Shown here piece after piece: positions 8,169 through 20,306 of a stretch of 53,484 nucleotides of DNA. The stretch covers positions 1-53,484 of the forward strand of contig NZ_NWBQ01000002.1 of assembly GCF_002837135.1 (NCBI RefSeq), in the 5' to 3' direction. Every line of letters begins with the position of its first letter. The stretch's first letter is position 1. Made by a program: the position numbers and the translations under genes. The DNA comes from Macromonas bipunctata (GTDB taxonomy: Bacteria; Pseudomonadota; Gammaproteobacteria; Burkholderiales; Burkholderiaceae_C). Under the pieces are notes generated by a model, which searched no databases, was not told the origin of the DNA, and was given only the letters and a program-made list of their open reading frames with translations.

Positions 8169-9974
8169 TCAGGCAGCGGCCTTGCCCGCGTCGGGGTTGC
8201 GCAAACGGATGTGCAGTTCGCGCAATTGTTTCTCGTCCACCAAGCTTGGGGCTTGCGTGAGCAAGCACTGGGCACGCTGGGTTTTCGGGAAAGCAATCAC
8301 GTCGCGGATGGACTCGGCCTTGGTCATCAGCGTGATCAGGCGATCCAAACCGAAGGCCAGGCCACCGTGCGGGGGCGCGCCGTATTGCAGCGCGTCCAGC
8401 AGGAAGCCGAACTTGATCTGTGCGTCTTCGGGCGTGATGTTGAGCGCGCTGAACACCTTGCTTTGCACGTCGGCACGGTGAATACGCACCGAACCGCCAC
8501 CCAGCTCCCAACCGTTGAGCACCATGTCGTAGGCCTTGGCAATGCACTTGCCCGGATCGGTGTCCATGTACTCTTCGTGGCCGTCCTTGGGCGCGGTGAA
8601 GGGGTGGTGGACCGCGTTCCAGCGGTTGTCGTCCTCGTCGTATTCGAACATCGGGAAGTCCACCACCCACAGCGGGGCCCAGCGGTCTTCAAAGAAGCCT
8701 TCTTTCTTGCCCAGTTCGCTGTGGCCGATTTTGATGCGCAGTGCGCCAATCGCATCGTTGACAACCTTGGTTTTGTCGGCACCAAAGAACAGGATGTCGC
8801 CGTTTTGTGCGCCAGAACGCTCCAGAATGGCGGCAATGGCCGCATCGTGCAGGTTCTTGACGATGGGCGATTGCAGACCGTCGCGGCCAGCGGCCAGGTC
8901 ATTGACCTTGATCCAGGCCAAGCCCTTGGCACCGTAGATCTTGACAAATTCGGTGTAAGCGTCGATCTCGCTGCGCGGCATGGCGGCACCGCCCGGCACG
9001 CGCAGGGCCACCACGCGGCCATTCTTCATCTGGGCCGGGGCACTGAAGACTTTGAAGTCCACATCGGCCATCACGTCGGTCAGCTCGGTGAACTGCAACT
9101 TGACGCGCAGATCGGGCTTGTCGGAGCCGTACAGGTGCATGGCCTCGGCGTAAGCCATGACCGGGAAGTCGCCCAGATCCACGCCCATCGCATGCTGGAA
9201 CACGCTCTTGATCATGCCTTGGAACATCGTGCGGATGTCCTCTTCGGTCATGAACGAGGTCTCGATATCGATCTGGGTGAATTCGGGCTGGCGGTCGGCG
9301 CGCAGGTCCTCGTCGCGGAAGCACTTGGTGATTTGGTAGTAGCGGTCGTAACCGGCCACCATCAGCAGCTGCTTGAACAGCTGGGGCGACTGCGGCAGCG
9401 CGAAGAACTGGCCGTCGTGGACGCGGCTGGGCACCAGGTAGTCGCGCGCACCTTCGGGCGTGGACTTGGTGAGCATCGGGGTTTCGATGTCGATGAAGCC
9501 GTTGGCATCCAAGAACTTGCGCACTTCCATCGCCACTTTGTAGCGCAGCATCAGGTTCTTCTGCATGTACGGGCGGCGCAGATCCAACACGCGGTGCGTC
9601 AGGCGGGTGGTTTCGCTCAGGTTGTCGTCGTCGATCTGGAACGGCGGCGTGACCGAGGCGTTGAGCACATTGATCTCGTGGCACAGCACTTCGATCTTGC
9701 CGCTTTTGAGGTTGTCGTTGATGGTGCCGGCGGGGCGCGCACGCACCAGACCCTTGATCTGAACGCAGAACTCGTTGCGCAGGACTTCGGCCACCGCAAA
9801 CATCTCGGGACGGTCGGGGTCACACACCACTTGCACATAACCTTCGCGGTCGCGCAGATCGACGAAGATCACACCACCGTGGTCGCGGCGGCGGTTGACC
9901 CAGCCGCACAGGGTCACGGTTTGGCCCAGCAGGGCTTCGGTCACCAGACCGCAGTATTCAGAACGCATTGCCAT
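8169..9974 (-). CDS. aspS: Aspartyl-tRNA synthetase
   Basis: AspS charges tRNA-Asp. In many beta-proteobacteria it is non-discriminating and also makes Asp-tRNA-Asn for GatCAB, which cannot be judged here. The 601-residue class IIb enzyme starts [15 protein letters not shown] and has an OB-fold anticodon domain (about 1-110), class II motif 2 ([20 protein letters not shown]), a bacterial GAD insertion (about 290-420) and motif 3 ([15 protein letters not shown]). Length is normal for bacteria. It lies 24 nt after the DUF502 gene. I kept the first Met because related proteins also begin MAMR. Confidence 0.97.
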   Translation of the reverse strand: MAMRSEYCGLVTEALLGQTVTLCGWVNRRRDHGGVIFVDLRDREGYVQVVCDPDRPEMFAVAEVLRNEFCVQIKGLVRARPAGTINDNLKSGKIEVLCHEINVLNASVTPPFQIDDDNLSETTRLTHRVLDLRRPYMQKNLMLRYKVAMEVRKFLDANGFIDIETPMLTKSTPEGARDYLVPSRVHDGQFFALPQSPQLFKQLLMVAGYDRYYQITKCFRDEDLRADRQPEFTQIDIETSFMTEEDIRTMFQGMIKSVFQHAMGVDLGDFPVMAYAEAMHLYGSDKPDLRVKLQFTELTDVMADVDFKVFSAPAQMKNGRVVALRVPGGAAMPRSEIDAYTEFVKIYGAKGLAWIKVNDLAAGRDGLQSPIVKNLHDAAIAAILERSGAQNGDILFFGADKTKVVNDAIGALRIKIGHSELGKKEGFFEDRWAPLWVVDFPMFEYDEDDNRWNAVHHPFTAPKDGHEEYMDTDPGKCIAKAYDMVLNGWELGGGSVRIHRADVQSKVFSALNITPEDAQIKFGFLLDALQYGAPPHGGLAFGLDRLITLMTKAESIRDVIAFPKTQRAQCLLTQAPSLVDEKQLRELHIRLRNPDAGKAAA

Positions 9975-9998
9975 GTTGTGTTTGCTTTCGGTATCGCG

Positions 9999-10661
9999 TC
10001 AGGCGCGCGGCGAGGCGGCTTCGGCAGAGGGAGGAAGGGGAACGCCTTTCGCACCAGTTGGCACGATCACGCCCATGGAAATTACATACGTCAGCGCCTC
10101 ATCGACGCTCATCGCGAGTTCGATGCAGTCGCTCTTGCGCACCATCACAAAGTAGCCCCCGGTCGGGTTGGGGGTGGTGGGTACATACACGCTGACAAAT
10201 TCTTGCGTGTTGAGGTGGGTGGCCACGTCGCCACCGGGGCTGCCGGTCAAAAAGGCGATGGTCCACACCCCTTCGCGCGGCCACTGCACCAGCAAGGCCT
10301 TGCGAAAGGCGTTGCCTTTTTCAGAAAACAGGGTGTCGGACACCTGCTTGACGCTGGAATAGATGGAGCGCACCACCGGAATGCGGTGCAGCAGCGCGTG
10401 CCACCAATTGACCAGCTTGTTGCCGACAAAGTTGGAGGCCAACGCGCCAATGCTCAACAGCACCAGCAACGCAAACAACACGCCCAGGCCAGGAATGCGC
10501 ACACCCAGCCACTGCTCGGGCTGCCACGAGGCGGGCAGGATGGTCAAGGTCTGGTCCAGCGTGGACACCACCCAATCCAGCACCCACAAGGTGATGATGA
10601 GCGGGGCCAGCGCCAGCAACCCGCTCAACAGCCATTTGCGCAAGGCGGCCATGGACACCAT
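9999..10661 (-). CDS. DUF502 family membrane protein
   Basis: The 220-aa protein has two N-terminal membrane helices (KWLLSGLLALAPLIITLWVL and a second around VLFALLVLLSIGALASNFVG), followed by a soluble domain with the family pattern IPVVRSIYSSVKQVSDTLF and a PTTPNPTGGY stretch. These identify DUF502, a widespread family of unknown function. The start at 10661 (MVSMAALRKW) lies 4 nt after the fmdB-type stop; MAALRKW at 10652 is an alternative. It forms a conserved trio with the zinc-ribbon gene and aspS in Burkholderiales. Confidence 0.87.
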   Translation of the reverse strand: MVSMAALRKWLLSGLLALAPLIITLWVLDWVVSTLDQTLTILPASWQPEQWLGVRIPGLGVLFALLVLLSIGALASNFVGNKLVNWWHALLHRIPVVRSIYSSVKQVSDTLFSEKGNAFRKALLVQWPREGVWTIAFLTGSPGGDVATHLNTQEFVSVYVPTTPNPTGGYFVMVRKSDCIELAMSVDEALTYVISMGVIVPTGAKGVPLPPSAEAASPRA

Positions 10662-10665
10662 CAAC

Positions 10666-11004
10666 TCAATGACAGCCGCAGGCCGCGCCACAGGCGGCCG
10701 GGGCGCTGCTGCTGGCGGTGGCACCGCTGTCGGCCGCCGGGGCCGACGCTGCAGGAGCCGGGCTGGTGCTGGCGGCGGTGGTGCTGGGCGCGACCGCACC
10801 GGTGGCGGCGGCGCTGGAGCCGCCGTTGCGGAAGTCGGTGACGTACCAGCCCGACCCCTTGAGCTGGAAACCGGCGGCGGTGAGCTGCTTCTTGAAGGTG
10901 GCGGCACCGCAGGCCGGGCAATCGGTCAGCGGCTCGGCGGAGATTTTTTGCAACACGTCCTTGGCGTGGCCGCAGGACTCACACTTGTAAGCGTAGATAG
11001 GCAT
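10666..11004 (-). CDS. FmdB-family zinc-ribbon protein
   Basis: The 112-aa protein begins MPIYAYKCESCGHAKDVLQK. Two CxxC pairs (CESC near residue 9 and CPAC near 33) form the small zinc ribbon of the CxxC_CXXC_SSSS/FmdB family. The remainder is an Ala/Ser/Pro-rich, low-complexity tail ending in a Cys-rich CGAACGCH that could also bind metal. No enzymatic activity is known; the name comes from a putative regulator of a formamidase operon. It is the first gene of fmdB-type/DUF502/aspS and has its own likely promoter. Confidence 0.85.
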   Translation of the reverse strand: MPIYAYKCESCGHAKDVLQKISAEPLTDCPACGAATFKKQLTAAGFQLKGSGWYVTDFRNGGSSAAATGAVAPSTTAASTSPAPAASAPAADSGATASSSAPAACGAACGCH

Positions 11005-11037
11005 GGCTAGACCTCAAGGATTTGAACAAAACCGATC

Positions 11038-11066
11038 ATTATAAATAAGGGTTTTCACTGCGTCAG
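11038..11066 (-). promoter_or_regulatory. Sigma70-like promoter before the zinc-ribbon/DUF502/aspS genes
   Basis: Read on the minus strand, CTGACG (11066-11061), a 17-bp spacer, and a perfect TATAAT (11043-11038) lie 34 nt before the ATG. The -35 box overlaps the ubiB stop codon. This would let aspS be transcribed independently of the ubi genes. Confidence 0.55.
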
Positions 11067-12634
11067 TGCCAGAGCCACCACCAGCGTGGCACGGCATGCA
11101 CCAGCCACCAGCCCAGCGCAAAGCCCCCCGCGCCGTAGATGAGGTTTTGCAGCAGCCGGTTGGTCTGGCGCTGTTCCTGCAGCAGGGCGCGCAGCTGGCG
11201 TTCGGTGTCGGACGGGCCGCCGTGGGCACGGTGTTTCAGGTAGTCGTGCAGCAGGCGTGGCAGGGCGGGCAACAGTTTGGCGTAGTGCGGCGCCTCGGCC
11301 TTGAGCTGCTCCCAGAACTGCTTGGGGCCAACCTGGTCCAGCATCCACTTTTCCAGGAACGGCTTGGCGGTGCTCCACAAGTCCAGCTCGGGGTCCAGGT
11401 CGCGCCCCAGCCCTTCGATGTTGAGCAGCGTCTTTTGCAGCAGCACCAGCTGCGGCTGGATCTCGACCTGGAAGCGGCGCGAGGTCTGGAACAGTCGCAT
11501 CAGCACCATGCCCAGCGAGATTTCCTTCAGCGGGCGGTCAAAGTACGGCTCGCACACGGCGCGGATGGCGGCCTCCAGCTCATCGACGCGCGTGCTGGCG
11601 GGCACCCAGCCCGATTCGATGTGCAGTTCGGCCACGCGCTTGTAGTCGCGGCGGAAGAAGGCGGTGAAGTTCTGCGCCAGGTACTCCTTGTCGAACTGCG
11701 TCAGCGTGCCGACGATGCCAAAGTCCAGCGAGATGTAGCGCCCGAAGGTGGCCGGATCGAGGCTGACCTGGATGTTGCCGGGGTGCATATCGGCGTGGAA
11801 AAAACCATCGCGAAACACTTGGGTGAAGAAGATGGTCACGCCGTCGCGCGCCAGTTGGGGGATGTCCACCCCCGCCTCGCGCAGGCGCTGCACCTGATTG
11901 ATGGGCACGCCCTTCATGCGTTCCATCACCATGACCTCGGTGTGGCACCAGTCCCAGTGCATTTCCGGGATCAGCACGAGGTTCAAGTCCTGCATGTTGC
12001 GGCGCAGCTGGGCCGCGTTGGAGGCTTCGCGCACCAAATCCAGCTCGTCGTGCAGGTACTTGTCGAATTCGGCCACCACTTCGCGCGGCTTGAGGCGCTT
12101 GCCATCGGTGGAGAGCTTTTCCAGCCAGCCCGCCATCATGCGCATCAGGGCCAGATCCTTGTCGATGACGGGCCGCATGTTGGGCCGCAGCACCTTGACC
12201 GCGACCTCGCGCCCATCCTTGAGCGTGGCAAAGTGGACTTGAGCAATGGAAGCACTGGCGACTGGGGTCTGCTCGAATTGGGCAAAGATGTCGTCGAGCT
12301 TTTTGCCAAAGGCGCGTTCGATGGTGGCCACCGCCACTGCGCTCGGGAACGGCGGCACGCGGTCTTGCAGCCGGGCCAGTTCCTCGGCAATGTCGGGCGG
12401 CATCAGGTCGCGCCGGGTCGAGAGCACCTGACCAAACTTGACAAAGATCGGCCCCAGCCGCTCCAGCGCCTCGCGCAGACGCTGGCCGCGCGGGGCTTGC
12501 AGGTTACGCCCCAGGCTGATGACGCGCCGCAGCAGCGCCACCAACGGATTCGGAAAGCCCGACAGCACCAGCTCGTCCAGCCCGTAACGCAGCACAATCC
12601 AGACGATGAACGCCCCCCGGTAGAAACGTGTCAT
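11063..12634 (-). CDS. ubiB: Ubiquinone biosynthesis ADCK-type kinase-like protein UbiB
   Basis: UbiB is an atypical kinase-like ATPase needed for ubiquinone synthesis, tied to the inner membrane. The 523-residue product shows the family's KxGQ motif ([14 protein letters not shown]) near residue 65, the Ala-rich nucleotide loop ([11 protein letters not shown]), the lysine of VAVKVLRPN, the catalytic segment [11 protein letters not shown] and the metal-binding DFG (SLDFGIVG). Two hydrophobic segments close the protein. The ATG overlaps the ubiJ stop (ATGA), so translation is coupled. Confidence 0.95.
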   Translation of the reverse strand: MTRFYRGAFIVWIVLRYGLDELVLSGFPNPLVALLRRVISLGRNLQAPRGQRLREALERLGPIFVKFGQVLSTRRDLMPPDIAEELARLQDRVPPFPSAVAVATIERAFGKKLDDIFAQFEQTPVASASIAQVHFATLKDGREVAVKVLRPNMRPVIDKDLALMRMMAGWLEKLSTDGKRLKPREVVAEFDKYLHDELDLVREASNAAQLRRNMQDLNLVLIPEMHWDWCHTEVMVMERMKGVPINQVQRLREAGVDIPQLARDGVTIFFTQVFRDGFFHADMHPGNIQVSLDPATFGRYISLDFGIVGTLTQFDKEYLAQNFTAFFRRDYKRVAELHIESGWVPASTRVDELEAAIRAVCEPYFDRPLKEISLGMVLMRLFQTSRRFQVEIQPQLVLLQKTLLNIEGLGRDLDPELDLWSTAKPFLEKWMLDQVGPKQFWEQLKAEAPHYAKLLPALPRLLHDYLKHRAHGGPSDTERQLRALLQEQRQTNRLLQNLIYGAGGFALGWWLVHAVPRWWWLWH

Positions 12635-13164
12635 GGCGCGGCCCTGGAGCGGTTGATGAACTTGGGCAGGGCCTGCGCCAGCGTGCGCACACCTTGCACC
12701 AGCGTGTGCGCCGGGGCATCCCCCAGCAGGCGCGACAGGTCTTCTTCCACGTCCCAGCGCACGTTGTCCACCAGCCAGGCCACATCGGCCGCCAGTTGCA
12801 CATCGCCCTGGATATCGACCTGCGGCTTGCCCCCGGCTAGCACGGTCTGTGCCAGCGCCAGCGGCGAGGTGTCGGCGAGTTGCAGGCGCAAGTCGGGCTG
12901 ACCCGCCACATCAGCCAGCGCCAGCAGCCCGGCGGCGGTGGGTTGCAGCCCCAACGTGAAGCGGCCCCACTGCACCTGCACGGTCTTGCCGCACTGGCGC
13001 TTGAGGCGCTCCATGGCCACGGGCTCCTGCATCAGCACGTGGTTGAGCAGCAGCACCAGGCGGTTGTGCAGCTCGGCCTGCAACCACGGCGGCGGGGGCG
13101 GCAGAGTGTCGAGCAGCGTTTGCAGGCCACCCAGCGGCGGCAAAGAAAAAGGGGGCTTGTTCAT
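12631..13164 (-). CDS. ubiJ: SCP2-domain ubiquinone accessory protein UbiJ
   Basis: The 177-aa protein lies directly before ubiB and fits UbiJ: an N-terminal SCP2-like lipid-binding domain (about 20-120) and a C-terminal helical part ([21 protein letters not shown]). UbiJ organises the soluble Ubi complex and binds ubiquinone intermediates. Sequence conservation in this family is low, so the call relies on the ubiE-ubiJ-ubiB context and the [13 protein letters not shown] motif. The start is [10 protein letters not shown] (13164). A Tim44-like gene stands between ubiE and ubiJ. Confidence 0.85.
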   Translation of the reverse strand: MNKPPFSLPPLGGLQTLLDTLPPPPPWLQAELHNRLVLLLNHVLMQEPVAMERLKRQCGKTVQVQWGRFTLGLQPTAAGLLALADVAGQPDLRLQLADTSPLALAQTVLAGGKPQVDIQGDVQLAADVAWLVDNVRWDVEEDLSRLLGDAPAHTLVQGVRTLAQALPKFINRSRAAP

Positions 13165-13219
13165 AAGCCCCCGATTTTGACCGATTGCGGCGCCGCACTG
13201 GCGCCGTGGTGTCAATCCA

Positions 13220-14311
<1,092 letters not shown>

Positions 14312-14339
14312 GTCTCTCAACCTCTCTTGTTGTAACAGT

Positions 14340-15071
14340 TCAACACTTGATGCCCACGTGCAGCGCCGTGATGCCGGCGCTCAGGTTGTGGACATCGACG
14401 TGGCCAAAGCCTGCCTCGCGCACCATGCCGCGCAAGGTTTCTTGGTCGGGGTGCATGCGGATGGATTCGGCCAGGTAACGGTAGCTGGCCTCGTCCTTGG
14501 CAATCCATTTGCCCAGTTTAGGCAGAAGGTTAAAGCTGTACCAGTCGTAAGCCTTTTGCAGCGGCGGTGCCACTTTGGAGAATTCCAACACCAACAGTTT
14601 GCCGCCGGGGCGCAGCACGCGGTGCATTTCTTTCAAGGCCACGTCTTTGTGCGTCATGTTGCGCAAGCCAAACGCCACGGTCACGATGTCGAAGTACCCT
14701 TCGGGGAAGGGTAACTTTTCGGCATCGCACACCAGCGTGGGCAGGATGTGACCGTGGTTGAGCAGGCGGTCGCGCCCCTCGCGCAGCATGGCCTCGTTGA
14801 TGTCGGTGTGTACCACCATGCCGGTGGGGGCCACCTTGGGCGCAAAGGCCAAGTCCAAGTCGCCGGTACCGCCCGCAATGTCGAGCACGCGGTCGCCGGG
14901 CCGAGGGTTGGCCACTTGGATGGTGTAGGCTTTCCACCAACGGTGCAGGCCCGCCGACATGAAGTCGTTCATCACGTCGTAGTTGGAGGCAACGGAATCG
15001 AACACGCCGCGCACGTGGCGCGCCTTGTCCTTCTCGTCCACAGTCTGAAATCCGAAATGGGTCTGGCTCAT
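14340..15071 (-). CDS. ubiE: Ubiquinone/menaquinone C-methyltransferase UbiE
   Basis: UbiE is the SAM-dependent C-methyltransferase of ubiquinone (and menaquinone) synthesis. The 243-residue product has the family signature [17 protein letters not shown] near residue 30, the SAM loop [15 protein letters not shown], the acidic post-II residue in [11 protein letters not shown], and a second signature ([16 protein letters not shown]). Length is typical. It is followed by the Tim44-like gene and ubiJ-ubiB. Confidence 0.96.
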   Translation of the reverse strand: MSQTHFGFQTVDEKDKARHVRGVFDSVASNYDVMNDFMSAGLHRWWKAYTIQVANPRPGDRVLDIAGGTGDLDLAFAPKVAPTGMVVHTDINEAMLREGRDRLLNHGHILPTLVCDAEKLPFPEGYFDIVTVAFGLRNMTHKDVALKEMHRVLRPGGKLLVLEFSKVAPPLQKAYDWYSFNLLPKLGKWIAKDEASYRYLAESIRMHPDQETLRGMVREAGFGHVDVHNLSAGITALHVGIKC

Positions 15072-15101
15072 GGCACTGATGTTAGGCGATTCGGGAGCAA
15101 A

Positions 15102-15518
15102 TCAACGCCGCGTGCTGCAACTGGCGGTGGCGGGGGCCGGCATGGGATCGTCGCGGTGGCGGCCTGCGGCTTGCAGGTGGCGTTCGTAGTCGGCCCAGAA
15201 TTCGGCCTGACGGGCACCCAACTGGTACAGCAAATCCCAACTGAAGATCCCGCTGTCGTGGCCGTCGGAGAAGGTGGGGCGCACAGCGTAGTGGCCGATG
15301 GGTTCCAGCGCCAACACATCGACCTCACGCTTGCCGGTTTGCAGCGTCTCCTGACCTGGGCCGTGGCCTTGCACCTCGGCGGAGGGCGAGTACACGCGCA
15401 TCAATTCAAACGGGATGCGGAACTGTGCGCCATCGGAAAACGCAATTTCCAACGTACGCGAGCGAGCGTGTACGGTGAGGTTGAGCGGCGTGGGGGTGTC
15501 GGGGGTCAGACCGGCCAT
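15102..15518 (-). CDS. DUF971 (gamma-butyrobetaine hydroxylase N-terminal-like) protein
   Basis: The 138-aa protein contains one DUF971 fold (about 10-100), with the typical strand pairs LNLTVHARSRTLEIAFSDG and FRIPFELMRVYSPSAE and the motif PIGHYAVRPTFSDGHDSGIF. The family is a small beta-rich domain also found at the N-terminus of gamma-butyrobetaine dioxygenase and linked to Fe-S metabolism; no enzymatic role is certain. The start MAGLTPDTP at 15518 has GGAG 8 nt upstream. In Burkholderiales it commonly precedes ubiE, as here. Confidence 0.87.
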   Translation of the reverse strand: MAGLTPDTPTPLNLTVHARSRTLEIAFSDGAQFRIPFELMRVYSPSAEVQGHGPGQETLQTGKREVDVLALEPIGHYAVRPTFSDGHDSGIFSWDLLYQLGARQAEFWADYERHLQAAGRHRDDPMPAPATASCSTRR

Positions 15519-15558
15519 GACGGCTCCATAATATGTGGGCACTGAGCGGGGCAGAAGT

Positions 15559-15996
15559 TCAAGCGTCCAGCGACAGCGCGGCCAGCGCCGCGTCCACCGC
15601 AGGCAAACGGGCATTGAGCTGGGCCAGCCGTTCGGCATCGTTGTCGCGCACCGGCACAGCCCACACCGGGGCCGGAAAGCGGTTGTCCCAGTCAAAGCGT
15701 GCAATCACGTGCCAGTGCAAATGCGGCACCACATTGCCCAGCGCGGCCAAGTTGATTTTGGTGGGTTGCAGCTGCTGGCGCAGCACGCGCTCCACCGCCG
15801 TCACGGTGCGCATGCACAGGGCCTGGTCGGCTTCGGCCAGATCCGACCATTCGGCCACGTGCGCGTTCCAGACCACACGGTAGAACGCGGGCGTGTCGGC
15901 CACGTCGGGGCTGGTGGCCCGGATGATGCGGCATTGCGCGTGGCGCAGCAGCACCAGGCCGCCGTCCTCCACGCACAGCGGGCAGGTGGAAATCAC
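15559..15996 (-). CDS. HIT family protein (histidine triad)
   Basis: The 145-aa protein has the histidine triad as [11 protein letters not shown] (HxHxH), the catalytic nucleotide-hydrolase/transferase motif, preceded by [11 protein letters not shown]. An N-terminal CPLC pair begins the protein. HIT proteins cleave phosphoramidate or dinucleoside-type bonds; the substrate is unknown. Its ATG overlaps the stop of the upstream DUF3683 oxidoreductase (ATGA), so the two are coupled. Confidence 0.9.
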   Translation of the reverse strand: MISTCPLCVEDGGLVLLRHAQCRIIRATSPDVADTPAFYRVVWNAHVAEWSDLAEADQALCMRTVTAVERVLRQQLQPTKINLAALGNVVPHLHWHVIARFDWDNRFPAPVWAVPVRDNDAERLAQLNARLPAVDAALAALSLDA

Positions 15997-18900
15997 ACCA
16001 GCACCCGCTCGATGCCGCCGGCGTTGGCGCGGGCCACGTAGTCGGGCATCCAGTTCTCGCCCAGGATGTGGCGCGCCATCTCGACCACGATGTAGTCGGC
16101 TTCCAGCAGGCCGTTGGGCAGGTCTTCGCCGTAGCGGCTCAGGCCCTGGTAGCAGCTGGGGCAGCTGGTCAGGATCTTGGTCGTGCCCACAGGCTTGGCG
16201 ACGCCGTTTTGGTCGGCCAAGGCGGCCAGCTCCTGCGCGTTCTTGTTGAGCTCTTCTTCTTTGCGGAAGCGCACCTGGGTCGAGATGTCGGGCCGGGTCA
16301 CGCCCAGCGTACCGGACTCGCCGCAGCAGCGGTCGCTCTTGACCACGGTATCGCCCACCAGCGCCTTGACCGTTTTCATCGGGTCTTGCAGCTTCATGGG
16401 GCTGTGGCAGGGGTCGTGGAACAAGTACGCCCCTTTGTTGTCGAGCTTGAAGCCTTTTTCCAGCAGGTATTCATGGATGTCGATGATGCGGCAGCCGGGG
16501 AAGATCTTGTCGAACTGGTAACTCTGCAGCTGGTCGTAGCAGGTGCCGCAGCTCACCACCACGGTCTTGATGTCGAGGTAATTGAGGGTGTTGGCCACAC
16601 GGTGGAACAACACGCGGTTGTCGGTGATCATCTGTTCGGCCTTTTCAAACTGGCCGCTGCCGCGTTGCGGGTAGCCGCAGCACAGGTAGCCCGGCGGCAG
16701 CACCGTCTGCACGCCAGCGTGCCACAGCATGGCCTGGGTGGCCAGCCCGACCTGGCTGAACAAGCGCTCAGAGCCGCAACCAGGAAAGTAAAACACCGCC
16801 TCGGTGTCGCTGGTGGTGCCCAGTGGATCGCGGATGATGGGCACGTAGTTGCGGTCTTCAATGTCGAGCAACGCACGGGCCGTCTTTTTGGGCAGGTTGC
16901 CCGGCATCTTTTTGTTGATGAAGTGGATCACCTGCTCCTTGATGGAGGCGGTGCCCACCGTGGCTGGTGGCGCGCTGGTTTGCTTTTTGGCCACGACCTT
17001 GAGCATGTCGTTGGCAAAGCGTTGCGCCTTCATGCCCACGTCCACCATGGCGCTGCGCGCGAGCTTGATGGTCTCGGGGTTGGTGGCATTGAGCATGAAC
17101 ATGGCCGCCGCGTTGCCGGGGCGGAAGCTCTTCTTGCCCATCTTGCGCAGCAGGTTGCGCATGTTCATCGTCACGTCGCCAAAGTCGATCTTGACCGGGC
17201 ACGGCGACAGGCACTTGTGGCACACGGTGCAGTGGTCGGCCACGTCCTCGAACTCCTCCCAGTGCTTGAGGCTGATGCCGCGGCGCGTCTGTTCCTCGTA
17301 CAGGAAAGCCTCGACCAGCAGCGAGGTGGCCAAGATCTTGTTGCGCGGCGAATACAGCAGGTTGGCGCGCGGCACGTGCGTGGAGCACACCGGCTTGCAC
17401 TTGCCGCAGCGCAGGCAATTCTTCACGGAATCGGCAATGGCACCAATGTCGCTTTGCTGCATGATGAGCGACTCGTAGCCCATCAGGCCAAAGCTGGGCG
17501 TGTAAGCGTTGCTCAGGTCGGCCTGGCGCAGGTCGCTGCCCTGCTGGAACAGGTCGCTGTGGCGCAGCAGCTTGCCCTTGTTGAAGCGGCCTTGCGGATC
17601 GACCTTTTGCTTGTAGCCGGCAAACGGGGCCAGTTCCTCGTCGGTCAGGTACTCCAGCTTGGTGATGCCGATGCCGTGTTCGCCCGAGATCACACCGTCC
17701 AGGCTGCGCGCCAGCACCATGATGCGGCCCACCGCCTCGTGCGCGGTCTGCAGCATCTCGTAGTCGTCGCTGTTGACGGGGATGTTGGTGTGGACGTTGC
17801 CGTCGCCCGCGTGCATGTGCAGCGCCACCCACACCTTGCCCTTGAGCACGCGCTGGTGGATGGCCTTGCACTCCTCGAGCACCGGCGCAAACACGCTGCC
17901 GGTGAAGATGGCGCGCAGCGGCTCGCGGAGCTGCTGCTTCCAGCTCGCGCGCAGGGTGTGGTCCTGCAGCTGCGGCAGGTAGGCCTCCAGGTCGGCGGCC
18001 CAAGTGGCCCAGGTGGCGCGCACCTCGCGGATCACGGCCAGCGCGCGCTCAATGTGCTCCTGCAGCGCCTCGGGGCTGGGCACCTCGCTCTCGTCGTCGG
18101 CCTTGCCCAGCGGCAGGTTGCCGCGCCGGAAGAAGGCCTCCAGCTCGTCGGCAATCTTGATCTTGTTGCGCAGGCTCAGGTCGATGTTGATGTATTCGAT
18201 ACCCAGCGTGTACTCGCCCATGCGCGGCAGCGGGATCACCACGTCCTCGTTGACCTTGAAGGCGTTGGTGTGCTTGCTGATGGCGGCGGTCTTCTTACGA
18301 TCCGACCAGAACTTCTTGCGCGCATCCGGGCTGACGGCGGTGAAGCCCTCGCCCGCACGGCCATTGGCCAGGCGCACCACCTCGCTGGCGGCGCGGGCCA
18401 CGTCGTCGGGGTTGTCGCCCACAATGTCGCCAATCAGCACCATCTTGGGAAAGCCGCCGCGCTTGCTCTTGGTGGCGTAGCCCACGGCGCGCAGGTAGCG
18501 GTCGTCCAGGTGCTCCAGCCCCGCCAGCAAGGTGCCGGTGCGCTTTTGCTCGGCAAACATGAAATCTTTGATTTCGACGATGCTGGGCACGGCGTCCTTG
18601 GGGTTGCCAAAGAATTCCAGGCACACGGTGCGGGTGTGCTCGGGCATGCGGTGCACCACCCAGCGCGCGCTGGTGATGAGGCCGTCACAGCCCTCCTTTT
18701 GCACCCCCGGCAGGCCGGACAGGAATTTGTCGGTCACGTCCTTGCCCAGGCCTTCCTTGCGGAAAGTCTTGCCCGGGATGTCGAGCCGCTCGGTGCGGAT
18801 CAGCGTCTTGCCGTCGGCCTGGAAGTATTGCAGCTCGAAGCTGGCCACTTCGGCGTCGTGGATCTTGCCCAAGTTGTGCCCGATGCGGGTGACTTGCAGC

Positions 18901-19883
18901 CATTCGGCGTTGGGCGTGACCATGCGCCAGCTGGCCAGGTTGTCCAGCGCGGTGCCCCACAGCACGGCTTTCTTGCCGCCAGCGTTCATGGCAATGTTGC
19001 CGCCCACGCACGAGGCCTCGGCGCTGGTGGGATCCACCGCGAACACGAAACCGGCGCGCTCGGCGGCGTCGGCCACGCGCTGGGTGACCACGCCGGCCTC
19101 GGTGTAGATGGTGGGCACCTTGTGGTCCACGCCAGGCAGGTCGATCAGCTCGACCTCGGTCATGATCAGCAGCTTTTCGGTGTTGATGACGGCGCTCTTC
19201 CATGTGAGCGGAATGGCGCCGCCGGTGTAGCCGGTGCCACCACCGCGCGGCACGATGGTCAGGCCCAGCTCGATACAGGCCTTGACCATGCCGGCCATTT
19301 CAGCCTCGGTGTCGGGCGTGAGCACCACGAAGGGGTATTCCACGCGCCAGTCGGTGGCGTCGGTGACGTGGCTGACACGGCTGAGGCCATCAAACTTGAT
19401 GTTGTCCTTGGCGGTACAGCGGCGCAGCGTGCGCTCGGCGTGCGTGCGCAGCGTGGCCATGTCGTTGAAGGTGGCGGCAAAGTTGCGCACCGCCTGCTGC
19501 GCGGCAGCCAGCAGTTCGCCCACCAGCGCGTCGCGCGCGCCGTCTTCGTGCGGGCGGCGGCGTTTCTCGATGTCGCCCAGGCGGTGCTGCATGGCCTCGA
19601 CCAGCGACTGGCGACGGCGCGGGTTGTCCAGCAAATCGTCGTGCAAGTAGGGGTTGCGCTGCACCACCCAGATGTCGCCCAGCACCTCGTAGAGCATGCG
19701 CGCCGAGCGGCCGGTGTGGCGCTCCTGGCGCAGCTGGTTGAGCACGTCCCAGGCGCGCGCGCCCAGCAGGCGCACCACGATCTCGCGGTCCGAGAAGGAG
19801 GTGTAGTTGTAGGGAATTTCGCGCAGGCGCGGCGCCTCGTCGGCGGCGGCAAGCAGGTGCTGGTGGGGTGTAGGTGCGTTCAT
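15993..19883 (-). CDS. Large FAD/4Fe-4S oxidoreductase (DUF3683, D-lactate/glycolate dehydrogenase-like)
   Basis: The 1296-aa fusion resembles GlcD plus GlcF in one chain. An N-terminal DUF3683-type region (about 1-175) precedes a PCMH-type FAD domain ([15 protein letters not shown] near 218 and a [19 protein letters not shown] stretch near 285), an FAD-oxidase C-terminal domain (about 560-790) with [15 protein letters not shown], two ferredoxin clusters ([11 protein letters not shown] near 824 and [13 protein letters not shown] near 888), and two CCG heterodisulfide-reductase-like domains (CCGYPQRG near 1069 and CCGESGTLG near 1187). It probably oxidises a 2-hydroxy acid at the membrane and passes electrons to quinone; the substrate is unknown. 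The start MNAPTPHQH was chosen at the conserved N-terminus; the open frame far upstream runs antisense to hemA. Confidence 0.92.
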   Translation of the reverse strand: MNAPTPHQHLLAAADEAPRLREIPYNYTSFSDREIVVRLLGARAWDVLNQLRQERHTGRSARMLYEVLGDIWVVQRNPYLHDDLLDNPRRRQSLVEAMQHRLGDIEKRRRPHEDGARDALVGELLAAAQQAVRNFAATFNDMATLRTHAERTLRRCTAKDNIKFDGLSRVSHVTDATDWRVEYPFVVLTPDTEAEMAGMVKACIELGLTIVPRGGGTGYTGGAIPLTWKSAVINTEKLLIMTEVELIDLPGVDHKVPTIYTEAGVVTQRVADAAERAGFVFAVDPTSAEASCVGGNIAMNAGGKKAVLWGTALDNLASWRMVTPNAEWLQVTRIGHNLGKIHDAEVASFELQYFQADGKTLIRTERLDIPGKTFRKEGLGKDVTDKFLSGLPGVQKEGCDGLITSARWVVHRMPEHTRTVCLEFFGNPKDAVPSIVEIKDFMFAEQKRTGTLLAGLEHLDDRYLRAVGYATKSKRGGFPKMVLIGDIVGDNPDDVARAASEVVRLANGRAGEGFTAVSPDARKKFWSDRKKTAAISKHTNAFKVNEDVVIPLPRMGEYTLGIEYINIDLSLRNKIKIADELEAFFRRGNLPLGKADDESEVPSPEALQEHIERALAVIREVRATWATWAADLEAYLPQLQDHTLRASWKQQLREPLRAIFTGSVFAPVLEECKAIHQRVLKGKVWVALHMHAGDGNVHTNIPVNSDDYEMLQTAHEAVGRIMVLARSLDGVISGEHGIGITKLEYLTDEELAPFAGYKQKVDPQGRFNKGKLLRHSDLFQQGSDLRQADLSNAYTPSFGLMGYESLIMQQSDIGAIADSVKNCLRCGKCKPVCSTHVPRANLLYSPRNKILATSLLVEAFLYEEQTRRGISLKHWEEFEDVADHCTVCHKCLSPCPVKIDFGDVTMNMRNLLRKMGKKSFRPGNAAAMFMLNATNPETIKLARSAMVDVGMKAQRFANDMLKVVAKKQTSAPPATVGTASIKEQVIHFINKKMPGNLPKKTARALLDIEDRNYVPIIRDPLGTTSDTEAVFYFPGCGSERLFSQVGLATQAMLWHAGVQTVLPPGYLCCGYPQRGSGQFEKAEQMITDNRVLFHRVANTLNYLDIKTVVVSCGTCYDQLQSYQFDKIFPGCRIIDIHEYLLEKGFKLDNKGAYLFHDPCHSPMKLQDPMKTVKALVGDTVVKSDRCCGESGTLGVTRPDISTQVRFRKEEELNKNAQELAALADQNGVAKPVGTTKILTSCPSCYQGLSRYGEDLPNGLLEADYIVVEMARHILGENWMPDYVARANAGGIERVLV

Positions 19884-19963
19884 ATCGGAGAAAAAGCGGC
19901 CGAGGAATATCGGGTCATACCGGGCATTGGATGTTACCGCAGCGCGGCATACACCCACCCACG

Positions 19964-20287
19964 TCAGGGGGAAGGGGACGTGCAGTGGCAGCGCAAGACG
20001 TAAGCCAAGGTGCCCATGATCCAGACCATCGCGGTGTAGGTGGCCATTTTGCCGTCGCGGCCAAAATACCACAGTCCCAGCCACAACAGGATTACCCCCA
20101 CCGTGTTGAGCACACCCCACACCCGCCAAGGGTGGGCACGTGCGGGCCGACCACACACCACCCCCACACCCACCACCAGCCACGTCAGGAGCAGGGACAT
20201 GACCAGAGCCGGCGCCATAAAATTGACCACGTGCCCACAGAATGCCCAGATACCCATCGGTGCCGCTTGTTTTTGAAAAAATGACAT
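19964..20287 (-). CDS. Small membrane protein of unknown function
   Basis: The 107-aa protein has three hydrophobic segments (about 10-45, 60-78 and 82-97) and no recognised motif. It is divergent from hemA with only 19 bp between start codons. The start [10 protein letters not shown] is chosen by position; MGIWAFCGH, ten codons later, is possible. The C-terminal CHCTSPSP could bind metal but may be chance. I do not recognise a family. It may be cotranscribed with the oxidoreductase gene 80 bp downstream. Confidence 0.7.
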   Translation of the reverse strand: MSFFQKQAAPMGIWAFCGHVVNFMAPALVMSLLLTWLVVGVGVVCGRPARAHPWRVWGVLNTVGVILLWLGLWYFGRDGKMATYTAMVWIMGTLAYVLRCHCTSPSP

Positions 20288-20299
20288 CGATTTTATAAT
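20273..20299 (+). promoter_or_regulatory. Candidate hemA promoter with TATAAT 7 bp before the ATG
   Basis: A perfect TATAAT lies at 20294-20299 and hemA starts at 20307. TTGAAA (20273-20278) is the nearest -35-like hexamer, with a short 15-bp spacer. A start site 6-8 nt after the -10 box would fall on or next to the ATG, giving a leaderless mRNA. No Shine-Dalgarno sequence is visible. Confidence 0.5.
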
Positions 20300-20306
20300 C
20301 CCGCAC

